From Bacteroidales bacterium MB20-C3-3 (GTDB lineage: Bacteria > Bacteroidota > Bacteroidia > Bacteroidales > UBA932), in assembly GCA_035609245.1 (NCBI GenBank), contig CP141202.1, forward strand, positions 1,922,001 through 1,986,000: a stretch of DNA of 64,000 bases, read 5' to 3'. Shown piece by piece: positions 54,005-63,585 of this stretch; position 1 is the first letter of the stretch; each line of letters begins with the position of its first letter. The translations under genes were made by a program, and so were the position numbers. The notes under the pieces were generated by a model that was not told the DNA's origin, did not search any database, and was given only the letters and a program-made list of their open reading frames with translations.

Positions 54005-55336
54005 TTAATTAACCTGGGTAATTATTATGTTCTTCTCACCCAATCTTACAGAGAGCCAGCTCTCCAGCTTTTTTATATCAGAATCAGAGAGCGGTTCTTT
54101 CCAGGTTGCCATTACCATTATTTTATCGCTTGCATTGAAATCAGACAAATTAACACTGGCTCCACGAGCTATGGAGAAAAAAGTAAGCCCGGGATGCTGT
54201 GCCAGAATCTCCTCTGCAATTTGTCTGTATGGGATCTCTCTGCTCTTTATAGCGTTAAGCTCAGACTCCATTTTTCTCAACATCTCCTCTCTCTTCTGTA
54301 TTTCAAGATCACTCCTCTCAAAAATGCTCTTTACAACACCAGCCTCATCAAGAGCATCAGCTGTAGCACTCTCTTTAATTGTAAGATATGCCCTTCCAAT
54401 TCCGAATTTTTCAACAGAGGAGTAAAGCATCTCTTTCTGCCCCTCCCTGAGAGGCTCTCCGGCAATTGATAATTCAAGAGTAGAAGCACCCCCTGAGTGA
54501 TTAATTTTATAATCATATATATAGCTGTTTTCAAGAGTCTTATTGTCATTGACAAACTGCTTTGCTGATACATTAAATGTGTTTTCCCTTATTACAACTA
54601 CCGCTGTATAGATACTTGGAATTATCATGAGTACTGTTACAATACTGATAGTTCTTCTTACTCTCCTCTGTTTTACAGGATCTTCAAATTTTACAAGAGG
54701 GAAATGAAGGTATCTCACCATAATAAATGTAGCAAGCGCTATAAAGAGTGAGTTAATTGAGAACAGATATATTGCTCCTGCAAAGTAAGTAAGGTTCAAA
54801 TTCGCAATACCATATCCGGCAGTACAGAGAGGAGGCATAAGAGCGGTTGCAATTGCAACTCCTGCTATTACTGTACCCTTCTCCTTCCTTGATCCCTCAA
54901 CAATTCCGGCCAAACCACCAAAAAAAGCAATGAAGACATCATATATTGTTGGCCTTGTCCTTGCAAGGAGCTCTGTTGGCTCATCAAGACTCAGCGGAGA
55001 TATTATGAAAAAAAGTGTAGATGCCATCAGGCTTATGACAACCATAATACCAAGATTCTTAAGGGAGCGCTTAAGAAGTAAAGAATCATTTATTCCCACT
55101 GCCATCCCGGTACCGATGATTGGTCCCATCAGTGGGGAGATAAGCATGGCACCAATAATAACAGGTGTGGAATTTACATTAAGCCCAACTGAGGCAACAA
55201 TTACAGCAAATGCAAGAATCCAAACATTAGGTCCCTTAAAGTCAATATTTTTCTTAATACTCTCAATTGTTCCGGTAATATCTACCTGGTCTGCAAAGTT
55301 TGCAATCTCTTTTACCTGTTGATAAAATTTTGACAT
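54005..55336 (-). CDS. DUF389 / TIGR00341-family membrane protein
   Basis: The 443-residue protein has about six hydrophobic helices in its N-terminal ~250 residues, with the DUF389 signature PVIIGAMLISPLMGPIIGTG. The C-terminal part is soluble and alpha/beta. The family has no established function. It is the first gene of a minus-strand unit with capA-like and phoH genes. A TAnnTTTG element lies 23 nt upstream. Confidence 0.92.
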   Translation of the reverse strand: MSKFYQQVKEIANFADQVDITGTIESIKKNIDFKGPNVWILAFAVIVASVGLNVNSTPVIIGAMLISPLMGPIIGTGMAVGINDSLLLKRSLKNLGIMVVISLMASTLFFIISPLSLDEPTELLARTRPTIYDVFIAFFGGLAGIVEGSRKEKGTVIAGVAIATALMPPLCTAGYGIANLNLTYFAGAIYLFSINSLFIALATFIMVRYLHFPLVKFEDPVKQRRVRRTISIVTVLMIIPSIYTAVVVIRENTFNVSAKQFVNDNKTLENSYIYDYKINHSGGASTLELSIAGEPLREGQKEMLYSSVEKFGIGRAYLTIKESATADALDEAGVVKSIFERSDLEIQKREEMLRKMESELNAIKSREIPYRQIAEEILAQHPGLTFFSIARGASVNLSDFNASDKIMVMATWKEPLSDSDIKKLESWLSVRLGEKNIIITQVN

Positions 55337-55359
55337 ACTAGCTCTCGATTTTACTAATT

Positions 55360-55367
55360 CAAAGATA
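55360..55367 (-). promoter_or_regulatory. -7 element of the DUF389 gene
   Basis: TATCTTTG on the minus strand ends 23 nt before the ATG at 55336. Confidence 0.4.
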
Positions 55368-55399
55368 CATTTAAATTTTCTCTTCTTCTTAATTTTGGT

Positions 55400-55407
55400 T
55401 ACTTTTG
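55400..55407 (+). promoter_or_regulatory. -7 element of the SPOR-lipoprotein/gcvT unit
   Basis: TACTTTTG ends 33 nt before the ATG at 55441. A small stem (CTTCTA 55421-55426 with TAGAAG 55432-55437) lies in the leader just before the start codon. Confidence 0.4.
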
Positions 55408-55440
55408 TAAGATTACAAACCTTCTAAACCCTAGAAGATT

Positions 55441-55947
55441 ATGAAAAAGCTTATCTCTCTCTTATTTGCAGCATCTCTGATTTTTACATTAACCGGTTGT
55501 GACTGGGTGCGTTCTACACTGGGAATGCCCACATCAGATGATCTTAAAGAATTCAGACAATTGGCAGAAGATACACAAAAAGTAAAACCTGAAACTCCAG
55601 CTCCTGACTCTATAACTCAGGATACTATAGTACCGGTGCAAAACATTCAAAAGAAAGAATATGCAGAGACTGCAGTACCTGTTGATGGTATGAGGTTTTT
55701 TGTTATAGCCGGTAGTTTTGAAGAGGAGAAGAACGCAGATAAAATGGCTGCATACCTTAGCGAAAGCGGATACAAACCTATACGATTAATATTTCGCAAC
55801 GGATTCAATGTTGTAGCATCATCAGGACACAAGGAAATGGGTGAAGCTTACGCCTCTCTCCGGAACCTCCTTGAACTTGATTTTAGTCCTGAGGATATAT
55901 GGATATACGATGCATTAAAACAAAAATTACATACAGAAATTAAATAG
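55441..55947 (+). CDS. SPOR-domain lipoprotein
   Basis: The 168-residue protein has a lipoprotein signal (lipobox LTGC at about residue 20), a charged Pro-rich linker and a C-terminal SPOR domain (about 85-160, MRFFVIAGSFEEEKNADKMA). SPOR domains bind denuded glycan strands at the division site. It ends directly against gcvT with no gap, so the two are likely co-transcribed. Confidence 0.9.
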   Translation: MKKLISLLFAASLIFTLTGCDWVRSTLGMPTSDDLKEFRQLAEDTQKVKPETPAPDSITQDTIVPVQNIQKKEYAETAVPVDGMRFFVIAGSFEEEKNADKMAAYLSESGYKPIRLIFRNGFNVVASSGHKEMGEAYASLRNLLELDFSPEDIWIYDALKQKLHTEIK

Positions 55948-57057
55948 ATGAAAACAACTGCTTTTACAGAAAAACACATTGCCTTGGGAGCCAAGATGGT
56001 TCCATTTGCAGGCTATAACATGCCTGTCGAGTATATCGGAATTACAGAGGAGCACAACCATGTGAGAACCGGTGTGGGAGTATTTGATGTTTCACATATG
56101 GGAGAGATTTGGGTAAAGGGGCCAAATGCTCTTGCATTTGTTCAGTATACCACCTCAAATGATGTCTCTCTTCTTGTTCCGGGTAAGATTCAATATTCAT
56201 GCTTCCCAAATGGTAAAGGGGGTATAGTGGATGATCTGCTTGTATATTGTATCGACAGTGAGACATACCTTCTTGTAGTAAATGCATCAAATATTGACAA
56301 GGATTATGCTCATCTTTCAGCTGTTGCTCCAAAATTCAATATTACTCCAGGCAGGGAGCTCTATAATGCATCTGATGAAATATGTCAGCTAGCTGTACAG
56401 GGTCCATTGGCACTCAAGGCTATGCAGAAAATTTGTGATCAAAGCGTTGAGGATATGGAGTACTACACCTTCAAAAAGTTAACTGTCGGTGGAATTAAAG
56501 AGGCAATTTTCTCAACTACAGGTTATACAGGTTCAGGCGGATGTGAAATTTATGTTTCAAATCAGGATGCAGACAAACTTTGGAAGGCAGTTTTTGAGGC
56601 AGGAGAGGAGTTTGGGATTATGCCTATAGGACTTGGTGCAAGAGATACTTTAAGGCTGGAGATGGGCTTCTGTCTGTATGGTAATGATATTGACGATACA
56701 ACATCGCCTATTGAGGCAGGTCTTGGATGGATAACAAAATTCAGCGAGGCAAAGGGTGATTTTATTGATAAAGATTATATGCTTAAATTAAAAGCAGATG
56801 GTCTTAAGAGGAAGCTGGTTGGATTTGAACTTATTGACAGAGGGGTCCCAAGACACGGATACGAGGTTTGCAGCGCAGACGGCACGGTTATTGGTATTGT
56901 AACATCAGGAACAATGGGGCCTGCTGTTAAGAAGGCAATAGGGATGGCTTATGTTACCCCTGAATTCTCAAAAGCCGGATCTGATATTTATATCAAGGTG
57001 AGGGAGAAACTTCTCAAAGCCGCTGTTGTGAAGACACCTTTTTACAAACAAGGTTAA
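55948..57057 (+). CDS. gcvT: Glycine cleavage system T protein (aminomethyltransferase)
   Basis: GcvT transfers the aminomethyl carbon of glycine to tetrahydrofolate. The 369-residue product shows [29 protein letters not shown] and [20 protein letters not shown]. The other glycine-cleavage subunits are not in the window, so they are encoded elsewhere. Downstream genes follow with 3-10 nt gaps. Confidence 0.97.
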   Translation: MKTTAFTEKHIALGAKMVPFAGYNMPVEYIGITEEHNHVRTGVGVFDVSHMGEIWVKGPNALAFVQYTTSNDVSLLVPGKIQYSCFPNGKGGIVDDLLVYCIDSETYLLVVNASNIDKDYAHLSAVAPKFNITPGRELYNASDEICQLAVQGPLALKAMQKICDQSVEDMEYYTFKKLTVGGIKEAIFSTTGYTGSGGCEIYVSNQDADKLWKAVFEAGEEFGIMPIGLGARDTLRLEMGFCLYGNDIDDTTSPIEAGLGWITKFSEAKGDFIDKDYMLKLKADGLKRKLVGFELIDRGVPRHGYEVCSADGTVIGIVTSGTMGPAVKKAIGMAYVTPEFSKAGSDIYIKVREKLLKAAVVKTPFYKQG

Positions 57058-57060
57058 AGG

Positions 57061-57399
57061 ATGAAAGTCAGGCATTTTGATTGGGCAGAGGAGCTTGAGT
57101 GCGCTGTTACAGTTTGCGATTCAGATGGAGTGGTTGTATACAGAAATTCAAAATCTGCAAAGACATTTGAAAAGTACGGAGAGCTGCTTGGTAAAAATCT
57201 GAGAGAGTGTCACGGAGAGAAGTCCTGGGAGATGATTCAGCGTATGCTTGCTTCAGGGGAGTCAAATTCATATACTATTCAAAAAGATGGTATAAAGAAG
57301 TTGATACACCAGACTCCCTGGAGAGTGGGTGGCAAAATCAAAGGTTTGGTTGAGTTTTCTATAGTGCTGCCCCCGGAGCTTCCTCATTTTATAAGATAA
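57061..57399 (+). CDS. Small stand-alone PAS-domain protein
   Basis: The 112-residue protein consists of a single PAS fold (AVTVCDSDGVVVYRNSKSAKTFE, then GEKSWEMIQRML). No output domain is attached and no signal peptide is present. It may bind a small ligand or cofactor and act through a partner. The ligand is unknown. It starts 3 nt after gcvT. Confidence 0.75.
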   Translation: MKVRHFDWAEELECAVTVCDSDGVVVYRNSKSAKTFEKYGELLGKNLRECHGEKSWEMIQRMLASGESNSYTIQKDGIKKLIHQTPWRVGGKIKGLVEFSIVLPPELPHFIR

Positions 57400-57409
57400 A
57401 TATAAATAA

Positions 57410-57784
57410 ATGGCAAAATTCAGATTTATACATAATAACATAAATGTCCTTGACCTGCAGAAGAGTCTTGATTTTTACAAAAAGGCCCTGGGTCTTGACG
57501 AAGTAAGAAGAATTACTCCTGAGGATGGATCTTTTATTATTGTCTATCTTTCAGATGGTCTCCCCGGAGGTCATCAGCTGGAGCTAACCTGGCTGAGGGA
57601 TTGGGAGAGGCCCTATAATCTGGGAGATAATGAATTCCATCTTGCTTTCAGGACGGATAATTATGAAGAGGCTCATAAACTCCATCAGGAGATGGGATGT
57701 ATCTGCTATGAAAATCCCAAAATGGGCATATATTTTATAAATGATCCCGACGGCTACTGGCTGGAGGTATTGCCAACAAGATAA
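57410..57784 (+). CDS. VOC-family protein, lactoylglutathione-lyase-like
   Basis: The 124-residue protein has the paired beta-alpha-beta-beta-beta modules of the vicinal-oxygen-chelate fold. Candidate metal ligands are His8 (FIHNNINV), Glu in HQLELTW, His in EFHLAF and Glu in YWLEVLP. It resembles glyoxalase I, which detoxifies methylglyoxal, but Bacteroidetes often lack glutathione, so another thiol or substrate is possible. It lies 10 nt after the PAS gene. Confidence 0.85.
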   Translation: MAKFRFIHNNINVLDLQKSLDFYKKALGLDEVRRITPEDGSFIIVYLSDGLPGGHQLELTWLRDWERPYNLGDNEFHLAFRTDNYEEAHKLHQEMGCICYENPKMGIYFINDPDGYWLEVLPTR

Positions 57785-57787
57785 CCG

Positions 57788-59092
57788 ATGAAGAAATTTA
57801 CTTTGATTGTAGCTCTGCTGATCCTTGCGACGGCAGGGCTATTCTCGCAAAATGAGAGAGGCGCTGACCTCAGAAAACATGTTGAGGCTCTGGTGGCCGA
57901 CTCCCTGATGGGAAGAGGTGCCGGAAGCGAGGGTGAAAAGATGGCTGCAAGGTACATAAGGAAGGTATTTAATGAGAGTAGCGTTGAACTACTTTATCCC
58001 TTGCCGGGACAGGATTTTTCACTGGTGAATAGTAATGGAGACACTATCAGATCACAGAATATCATTGGAATAGTTGAGGGCTATGATCCTCAGCTTAAGA
58101 ATGAATTCATACTTATAGGAGCTCATTATGACCACCTGGGTTTTAATACAGTAAAGGTAAACGGAAGGGACTCTCTTACCATATACAGAGGTGCCGATGA
58201 TAACGCCTCAGGAGTCTCCGTGATGCTTGAGGTAGCAAAGATGGTTAGGAGCAGAAGTTTTATGTTTAAAAGATCTGTGATTTTTGCAGCTTTTGGGGCA
58301 GAAGAGAGGGGTATGGTAGGCAGCTGGTATTTCGTTAACAGGGCTTTTGCACAGAAGGATAAGATCTCCCTTATGATAAATCTTGATATGATAGGCAGAG
58401 CAGTAGAGGGCAGGAATCTTTACATTTATACAGTTATGCCTCACGCTGAGTTATCCACACTTCTTAAGGATGTCTCTGACAAGCCCTTGATGCCAACACC
58501 AACAATTAAGGCAACGGATTACTTTCCAAGCGATCATCAGCCTTTTGCAGCAGATGGAATCCCGGTAGCTCTCTTTACAACGGGTCTTCACAGAGATTAT
58601 CATTCACCAAGAGATGTTGAAAAAGAGCTTAATTACGAGGTAATGGAGATGACTAAAGAGTATGTTTTCAATCTTGCTCTTGATGCTGCAAATATGAAGA
58701 GAATGCTCTCCAGAACTGTTTTTGCTCCTAAGGGAGAGATTAATCAGGAGGATGGTAAACCAAGACTTTACAGGCAGGAGGAGACTGAAAACCCGGCACT
58801 GTTCCTGCATGGAAGGGAGCAAAGATTTTTAGACAGGTGGGTATATAAGTACCTTAAATACCCGGAGAGTGCGATTGAAAAAGGGATTAGTGGCAGGGTT
58901 ATTATTGAGTTTACTGTTGATTACGAGGGAAAAGTGAAGGATGCGGAGATAATAAAGTCTGTTGACTATGACCTTGACGAGGCGGCCTTAAAAACAATAG
59001 AGGCCTCGCCAGACTGGAAACCTGCAAAGATTGGAGGGAAGCCTGTCTCTGTAAGGATTGCCGTTCCGGTAGAATTCAGGCTTAAGAGATAG
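57788..59092 (+). CDS. M28-family metallopeptidase fused to a TonB C-terminal domain
   Basis: The 434-residue protein has a signal peptide (cut near residue 21) and a di-zinc M28 aminopeptidase domain: H113 and D115 (GAHYDH), D137/D138 (GADDNASG), E172/E173 (AEERG), D200 (NLDMIGR) and a His in HRDYHSPRD. Residues about 345-434 are a TonB C-terminal domain (YPESAIEKGISGRVIIEFTVD, then SPDWKPAKIGGKPV). This pairing is unusual: TonB_C normally sits on TonB or on sensor-type proteins. It is the last gene before a new promoter for leuS. Confidence 0.88.
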   Translation: MKKFTLIVALLILATAGLFSQNERGADLRKHVEALVADSLMGRGAGSEGEKMAARYIRKVFNESSVELLYPLPGQDFSLVNSNGDTIRSQNIIGIVEGYDPQLKNEFILIGAHYDHLGFNTVKVNGRDSLTIYRGADDNASGVSVMLEVAKMVRSRSFMFKRSVIFAAFGAEERGMVGSWYFVNRAFAQKDKISLMINLDMIGRAVEGRNLYIYTVMPHAELSTLLKDVSDKPLMPTPTIKATDYFPSDHQPFAADGIPVALFTTGLHRDYHSPRDVEKELNYEVMEMTKEYVFNLALDAANMKRMLSRTVFAPKGEINQEDGKPRLYRQEETENPALFLHGREQRFLDRWVYKYLKYPESAIEKGISGRVIIEFTVDYEGKVKDAEIIKSVDYDLDEAALKTIEASPDWKPAKIGGKPVSVRIAVPVEFRLKR

Positions 59093-59102
59093 TAAATTTT
59101 AT

Positions 59103-59110
59103 TACTTTTG
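59103..59110 (+). promoter_or_regulatory. -7 element of leuS
   Basis: TACTTTTG ends 23 nt before the leuS ATG at 59134 and suggests leuS has its own promoter despite the short gap. Confidence 0.4.
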
Positions 59111-59133
59111 TCGCTTGATTCAAACGAAATACA

Positions 59134-61896
59134 ATGGAGTACAATTTTTCCCGGATAGAGAGATACTGGCAGGCCAGGTGGGCCTCTGAAAAGACATTTA
59201 AAGCTGATATTGACAAAGAGAGACCCAAGTTTTATGTACTGGATATGTTCCCATATCCCTCAGGTGCGGGACTTCATGTAGGGCACCCGCTGGGTTACAT
59301 TGCAAGCGATATATACAGCAGATACAAGCGACTAAAGGGTTTTAACGTACTCCACCCTATGGGATACGACGCTTTCGGCCTTCCGGCAGAGCAGTATGCC
59401 ATTCAGACAGGTCAGCATCCGGCCGAAACAACCGAGAAAAACATTGCCAGATACAGAGAGCAGCTGGACAGAATAGGCTTCTCTTTTGACTGGGAGAGAG
59501 AGGTCCGTACTTGTGAACCTGAGTATTATAAATGGACCCAGTGGGCATTCATCAAAATGTTTGAGCACTGGTACAGCATTACAGATCAAAAGGCAAAACC
59601 GGTTGAGGAGCTTATAGAAATATTTGGTCGGGAAGGGAATTCAGGTGTCAATGCTGCCTGCGGTGAGGTTAACCAATTCTCGGCAGAGGAGTGGAGGGCG
59701 ATGAGTGAGAATGAGAAGGCAGATATCCTTATGCAGTACAGAATTGCATATCTGGGAGAGACTTCTGTAAACTGGTGTCCGGCATTGGGTACCGTTCTTG
59801 CTAATGATGAGGTTAAGGAGGGGCTATCTGTAAGGGGAGGTCATCCTGTGGAACAGAAGAAGATGAGACAGTGGCAGCTGAGGGTTTCGGCCTATGCCGA
59901 AAGGCTGCTCAGGGATATGGAGGATCTCGACTGGAGTGACTCCCTGAAGGAGATGCAGAGAAACTGGATTGGACGCTCAGAGGGGGCTGAGATGACCTTC
60001 AAAGTATCTAATGGTAATCAGGAGTATAGTCTGGAGATATTTACAACCCGCGCAGATACTGTTTTTGGAGCCACATTTATGGTTTTGGCGCCAGAGAGCG
60101 AATGGGTAGAGAGGCTAACAACAGCAGAACAGAGAGAGGAGGTTGAGTTATACCTTGCTGCCGCTAAAAAGAAGACTGAAAGGGAGAGAATGGCAGAGAG
60201 CAAGAGAGTGACAGGTGTTTTCAGCGGCAGTTATGCCATAAATCCATTTACAAATGAAAAAATACCGGTTTGGATTGCCGAGTATGTACTTGCGGGCTAT
60301 GGCACTGGTGCAATCATGGCTGTTCCTGCCCATGACAGCAGAGACTATGCCTTTGCCAGACATTTTAACCTCCCCGTGATACCTCTTATTGAGGGATGCG
60401 ATGTTTCGCAGGAGAGTTTTGATGCAAAGGAGGGTATTATGTGCAACTCCGGATTTCTGAATGGGATGACTGTAAAACAGGCAATTCCTGCAGCAATTGA
60501 GGAGGTGGAGCGCATAGGAATTGGCAGAAAAAAGGTTAATTTCAGGCTCAGAGATGCTATTTTTTCCCGTCAGAGATACTGGGGGGAGCCCTTCCCCATT
60601 TTTTACAAAGAGGGGATAGCTACACCGATGCCTCATTCGGCCTTACCACTCGAACTTCCGGAAGTAGATAAATTCCTTCCGACAGAGAGCGGTGAGCCAC
60701 CACTTGCAAGGGCAGAAAACTGGAGTTTTGACGGATGGCCTTTAGAGAAGAGCACAATGCCCGGCTTTGCAGGCAGCAGTGCTTATTTCCTGAGATATAT
60801 GGATCCTCGGAACACAGAGGCACTTGTCTCAAAGGAGGCAAATAGTTACTGGAGAGATGTTGACCTCTATATAGGTGGTACAGAACACGCCACAGGGCAC
60901 CTTATCTACTCAAGATTCTGGAATAAGTTCCTTTATGACCTCGGATTTGTTTGTGAAAAAGAGCCTTTCCGTAAACTTATCAATCAGGGTATGATTCAGG
61001 GAAGATCCAATTTTGTTTACAGGATAAAAGGGACCAGTAAATTTGTATCAACCGGGCTAAAAGATGAATACGATACCACTGAAATTCATGTTGATGTAAA
61101 TATCGTAAACAATGACCGCCTGGATATTGATGCCTTCCGTAAATGGATGCCGGACTATGAAAACGCTGAATTTATTCTTGAAAATGGAGAGTACATTTGC
61201 GGCTGGGCAGTTGAGAAGATGAGTAAATCTATGTTCAATGTGGTAAACCCGGACACTGTATGCGATAAATATGGAGCAGATACTCTGAGGATGTATGAAA
61301 TGTTCCTTGGCCCGCTGGAGCAGAGCAAACCATGGGATACAAATGGTATTGACGGAGTTCACAGATTCCTCAAAAGGTTCTGGAGACTTTTCTTCAACAA
61401 GGAGAACTTCTTTGTCTCGGAAGAGGATGCTAATCCATCAGAACTTAAAGTGCTTCACAAACTTATTGGCAAAGTACAGTCAGATATCGAGAGTTTCTCC
61501 TTCAATACAAGCGTAAGCGCCTTTATGATAGCAGTTAATGATCTGTATGAGCTTAGCTGCAACAAAAGGGCTGTTCTTGAACCAATGGTAATACTGATCT
61601 CCCCGTTTGCCCCACACATAGCTGAGGAGCTTTGGGGAATGCTTGGCAATACATCAAGCGTTACCTATGCTAAATTCCCGGCTTATATTGAGAAATTCAC
61701 AATTGAGAATACATTTGAGTACCCGGTATCTTTCAATGGAAAACTGAGGTTTAAACTTGAGTTGGATCGTTCTCTATCTGCAGCAGAGATTGAAGCAGCA
61801 GTAAGGTCTGATGAAAACACCCTGCGATTTTTATCAGGGGGAGGTATTAAAAAGATAATAGTGGTTCCCGGTAAGATTATTAATGTAGTTTGCTGA
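59134..61896 (+). CDS. leuS: Leucyl-tRNA synthetase
   Basis: The 920-residue class I synthetase has the HIGH-type motif ([14 protein letters not shown]), an editing domain ([32 protein letters not shown]) and the KMSKS loop ([10 protein letters not shown]). The anticodon-binding and C-terminal domains follow. The length is slightly above E. coli LeuRS (860), as is usual in Bacteroidetes. The next gene starts 1 nt after its stop. Confidence 0.97.
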   Translation: MEYNFSRIERYWQARWASEKTFKADIDKERPKFYVLDMFPYPSGAGLHVGHPLGYIASDIYSRYKRLKGFNVLHPMGYDAFGLPAEQYAIQTGQHPAETTEKNIARYREQLDRIGFSFDWEREVRTCEPEYYKWTQWAFIKMFEHWYSITDQKAKPVEELIEIFGREGNSGVNAACGEVNQFSAEEWRAMSENEKADILMQYRIAYLGETSVNWCPALGTVLANDEVKEGLSVRGGHPVEQKKMRQWQLRVSAYAERLLRDMEDLDWSDSLKEMQRNWIGRSEGAEMTFKVSNGNQEYSLEIFTTRADTVFGATFMVLAPESEWVERLTTAEQREEVELYLAAAKKKTERERMAESKRVTGVFSGSYAINPFTNEKIPVWIAEYVLAGYGTGAIMAVPAHDSRDYAFARHFNLPVIPLIEGCDVSQESFDAKEGIMCNSGFLNGMTVKQAIPAAIEEVERIGIGRKKVNFRLRDAIFSRQRYWGEPFPIFYKEGIATPMPHSALPLELPEVDKFLPTESGEPPLARAENWSFDGWPLEKSTMPGFAGSSAYFLRYMDPRNTEALVSKEANSYWRDVDLYIGGTEHATGHLIYSRFWNKFLYDLGFVCEKEPFRKLINQGMIQGRSNFVYRIKGTSKFVSTGLKDEYDTTEIHVDVNIVNNDRLDIDAFRKWMPDYENAEFILENGEYICGWAVEKMSKSMFNVVNPDTVCDKYGADTLRMYEMFLGPLEQSKPWDTNGIDGVHRFLKRFWRLFFNKENFFVSEEDANPSELKVLHKLIGKVQSDIESFSFNTSVSAFMIAVNDLYELSCNKRAVLEPMVILISPFAPHIAEELWGMLGNTSSVTYAKFPAYIEKFTIENTFEYPVSFNGKLRFKLELDRSLSAAEIEAAVRSDENTLRFLSGGGIKKIIVVPGKIINVVC

Positions 61897-61897
61897 A

Positions 61898-62689
61898 ATG
61901 AAAATAGTATCATATCAGGTTGACTCTTTTACAGATAAGGTCTTTGGTGGAAATCCTGCAGTTGTTGTTCTCCTGGAAAACTCCCTGCCGGATACCCTCC
62001 TAAAACTTATTGCAAGAGAGAACGCAGCACCTGAGACTGCTTTTATTCTTAAAACTGAATCCGGATACAATCTCAGATGGTTTACCCCGGACATAGAGAT
62101 GGACCTTTGCGGTCACGCTACACTAGCATCTGCTCATATACTTTTTACAGAGAGGTCAGATGGTGTCAGCGAAGTTGTATTTAATACTGTTTCAGGGCCT
62201 CTTGCCGTGAAGAGGGAGAGTGATTACTACCTTATGAACTTTCCGGTAAGAGAGGGTGTTCCCGCATCATTACCTGAGGAGATATTTGACAGCCTTAACA
62301 TCAAACCAAAAGAGATATTCAAGGCGAGAGACTATATGCTTGTTTATCCTTCCCAAAATGAGGTTGAGTCAATAGAGATTAACAGATCAATCTTTGATGA
62401 GATTAACATTAATCCCGGAGGGGTAATAATAACAGCTCCCGGCAGAGATTGTGACTTTGTATCCAGGTTTTTTACACCTCAGGCAACAATTCTGGAAGAT
62501 CCGGTTACAGGCAGTGCCCATTGTACTCTGGCTCCTTACTGGGCTAAAAGATTAAGAAAGAGTGTTCTTCAGGCAAAACAGATTAGCAGCAGAGGCGGTG
62601 TTCTTGAATGCAGAATTGAAGATAGTGGTGTGGTAATAAAGGGTAAAGCTGTTACTTATTCAAAATCAGAAATTTATATAACTGAATAG
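61898..62689 (+). CDS. PhzF-family isomerase
   Basis: The 263-residue protein belongs to the PhzF/diaminopimelate-epimerase-like fold. Signatures are VDSFTDKVFGGNPAVVV, the catalytic-Glu segment APETAFIL, MDLCGHATLASAHILF and EDPVTGSAHCTLAPYW. Stand-alone PhzF-like proteins in non-phenazine producers have mostly unknown substrates. It lies 1 nt after leuS. Confidence 0.92.
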   Translation: MKIVSYQVDSFTDKVFGGNPAVVVLLENSLPDTLLKLIARENAAPETAFILKTESGYNLRWFTPDIEMDLCGHATLASAHILFTERSDGVSEVVFNTVSGPLAVKRESDYYLMNFPVREGVPASLPEEIFDSLNIKPKEIFKARDYMLVYPSQNEVESIEINRSIFDEININPGGVIITAPGRDCDFVSRFFTPQATILEDPVTGSAHCTLAPYWAKRLRKSVLQAKQISSRGGVLECRIEDSGVVIKGKAVTYSKSEIYITE

Positions 62690-62694
62690 ATATT

Positions 62695-63585
62695 ATGCAG
62701 ATATTAAAGACTGTGAAATCATACCTGTTAATGACAATAGGTCTCTTTATCTTTGTCTTCAGCTGGACAGCATTTCTTATTCCACACGAAATTGCCGGGG
62801 GGGGCGTAAGTGGTCTGGCATCAGTAATTAACTATGCAACAGGATTTGATGTATCATATTCCTATCTGATAATTAATGCTGTTCTTTTGGGGATAGGATT
62901 TCTTGTTCTCGGCAAAGCGTTTGGATTTAAGACTATTTACTGTATTGCAGTAGCTGCGCTTATGTTTGAATTTCTTCCGCTTATCCCATGGGTTTCTGAT
63001 ATTGAGGACAAGCTTATCAACTCTCTTATCGGAGGTACAATGAGCGGGATTGGAATTGGAATCATTTTCCTTCAGGGAGGAAGTACCGGAGGGACAGATA
63101 TTGTGGCACTGATTATTGCAAAATACAGGGAGATGTCACCGGGCAGAGTATTCATAATATGTGATCTTGTGATAATTGGCTCAGTTTATTTTATACCGGG
63201 TAAATCTCTGGAGGATGTAATTTACGGATATATTGAGATGGTATCCTTCTCTTATGTTATTGATATGATTTTGACCGGAAATAAACAATCTCTTCAGGTT
63301 TTTATTTTCTCATCAAAATATGCAGAGATTGCAGACCGGGTGAGCAGTGAAATGGGGAGAGGAGTTACAGCTCTCTCATCAATGGGATGGTACTCTCAGA
63401 GTGAAAGTAAGATGTTGGTTGTAATTCTCAGGAAATCTCAGCTTGCAGACATAAGTGCAATTGTTAAGGAGATTGATAATAATGCATTCATATCTGTATC
63501 GGCAGTTATGAGCGTATACGGACAGGGTTTTGATCAGATAAAAAGCGGGAAGTTGCTATGGAACAAAAAACAAAAAGAGTCCTAG
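62695..63585 (+). CDS. YitT-family membrane protein (first of a tandem pair)
   Basis: The 296-residue protein has about five or six hydrophobic helices in the first 200 residues, with typical YitT segments PHEIAGGGVSGLASVINYATG and FLQGGSTGGTDIVALI. A DUF2179 domain is at the C-terminus (SKYAEIADRVSSEMGRGVTAL). The function of the family is not settled. Its stop overlaps the start of a closely related gene by 28 nt, indicating a tandem duplication. Confidence 0.92.
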   Translation: MQILKTVKSYLLMTIGLFIFVFSWTAFLIPHEIAGGGVSGLASVINYATGFDVSYSYLIINAVLLGIGFLVLGKAFGFKTIYCIAVAALMFEFLPLIPWVSDIEDKLINSLIGGTMSGIGIGIIFLQGGSTGGTDIVALIIAKYREMSPGRVFIICDLVIIGSVYFIPGKSLEDVIYGYIEMVSFSYVIDMILTGNKQSLQVFIFSSKYAEIADRVSSEMGRGVTALSSMGWYSQSESKMLVVILRKSQLADISAIVKEIDNNAFISVSAVMSVYGQGFDQIKSGKLLWNKKQKES

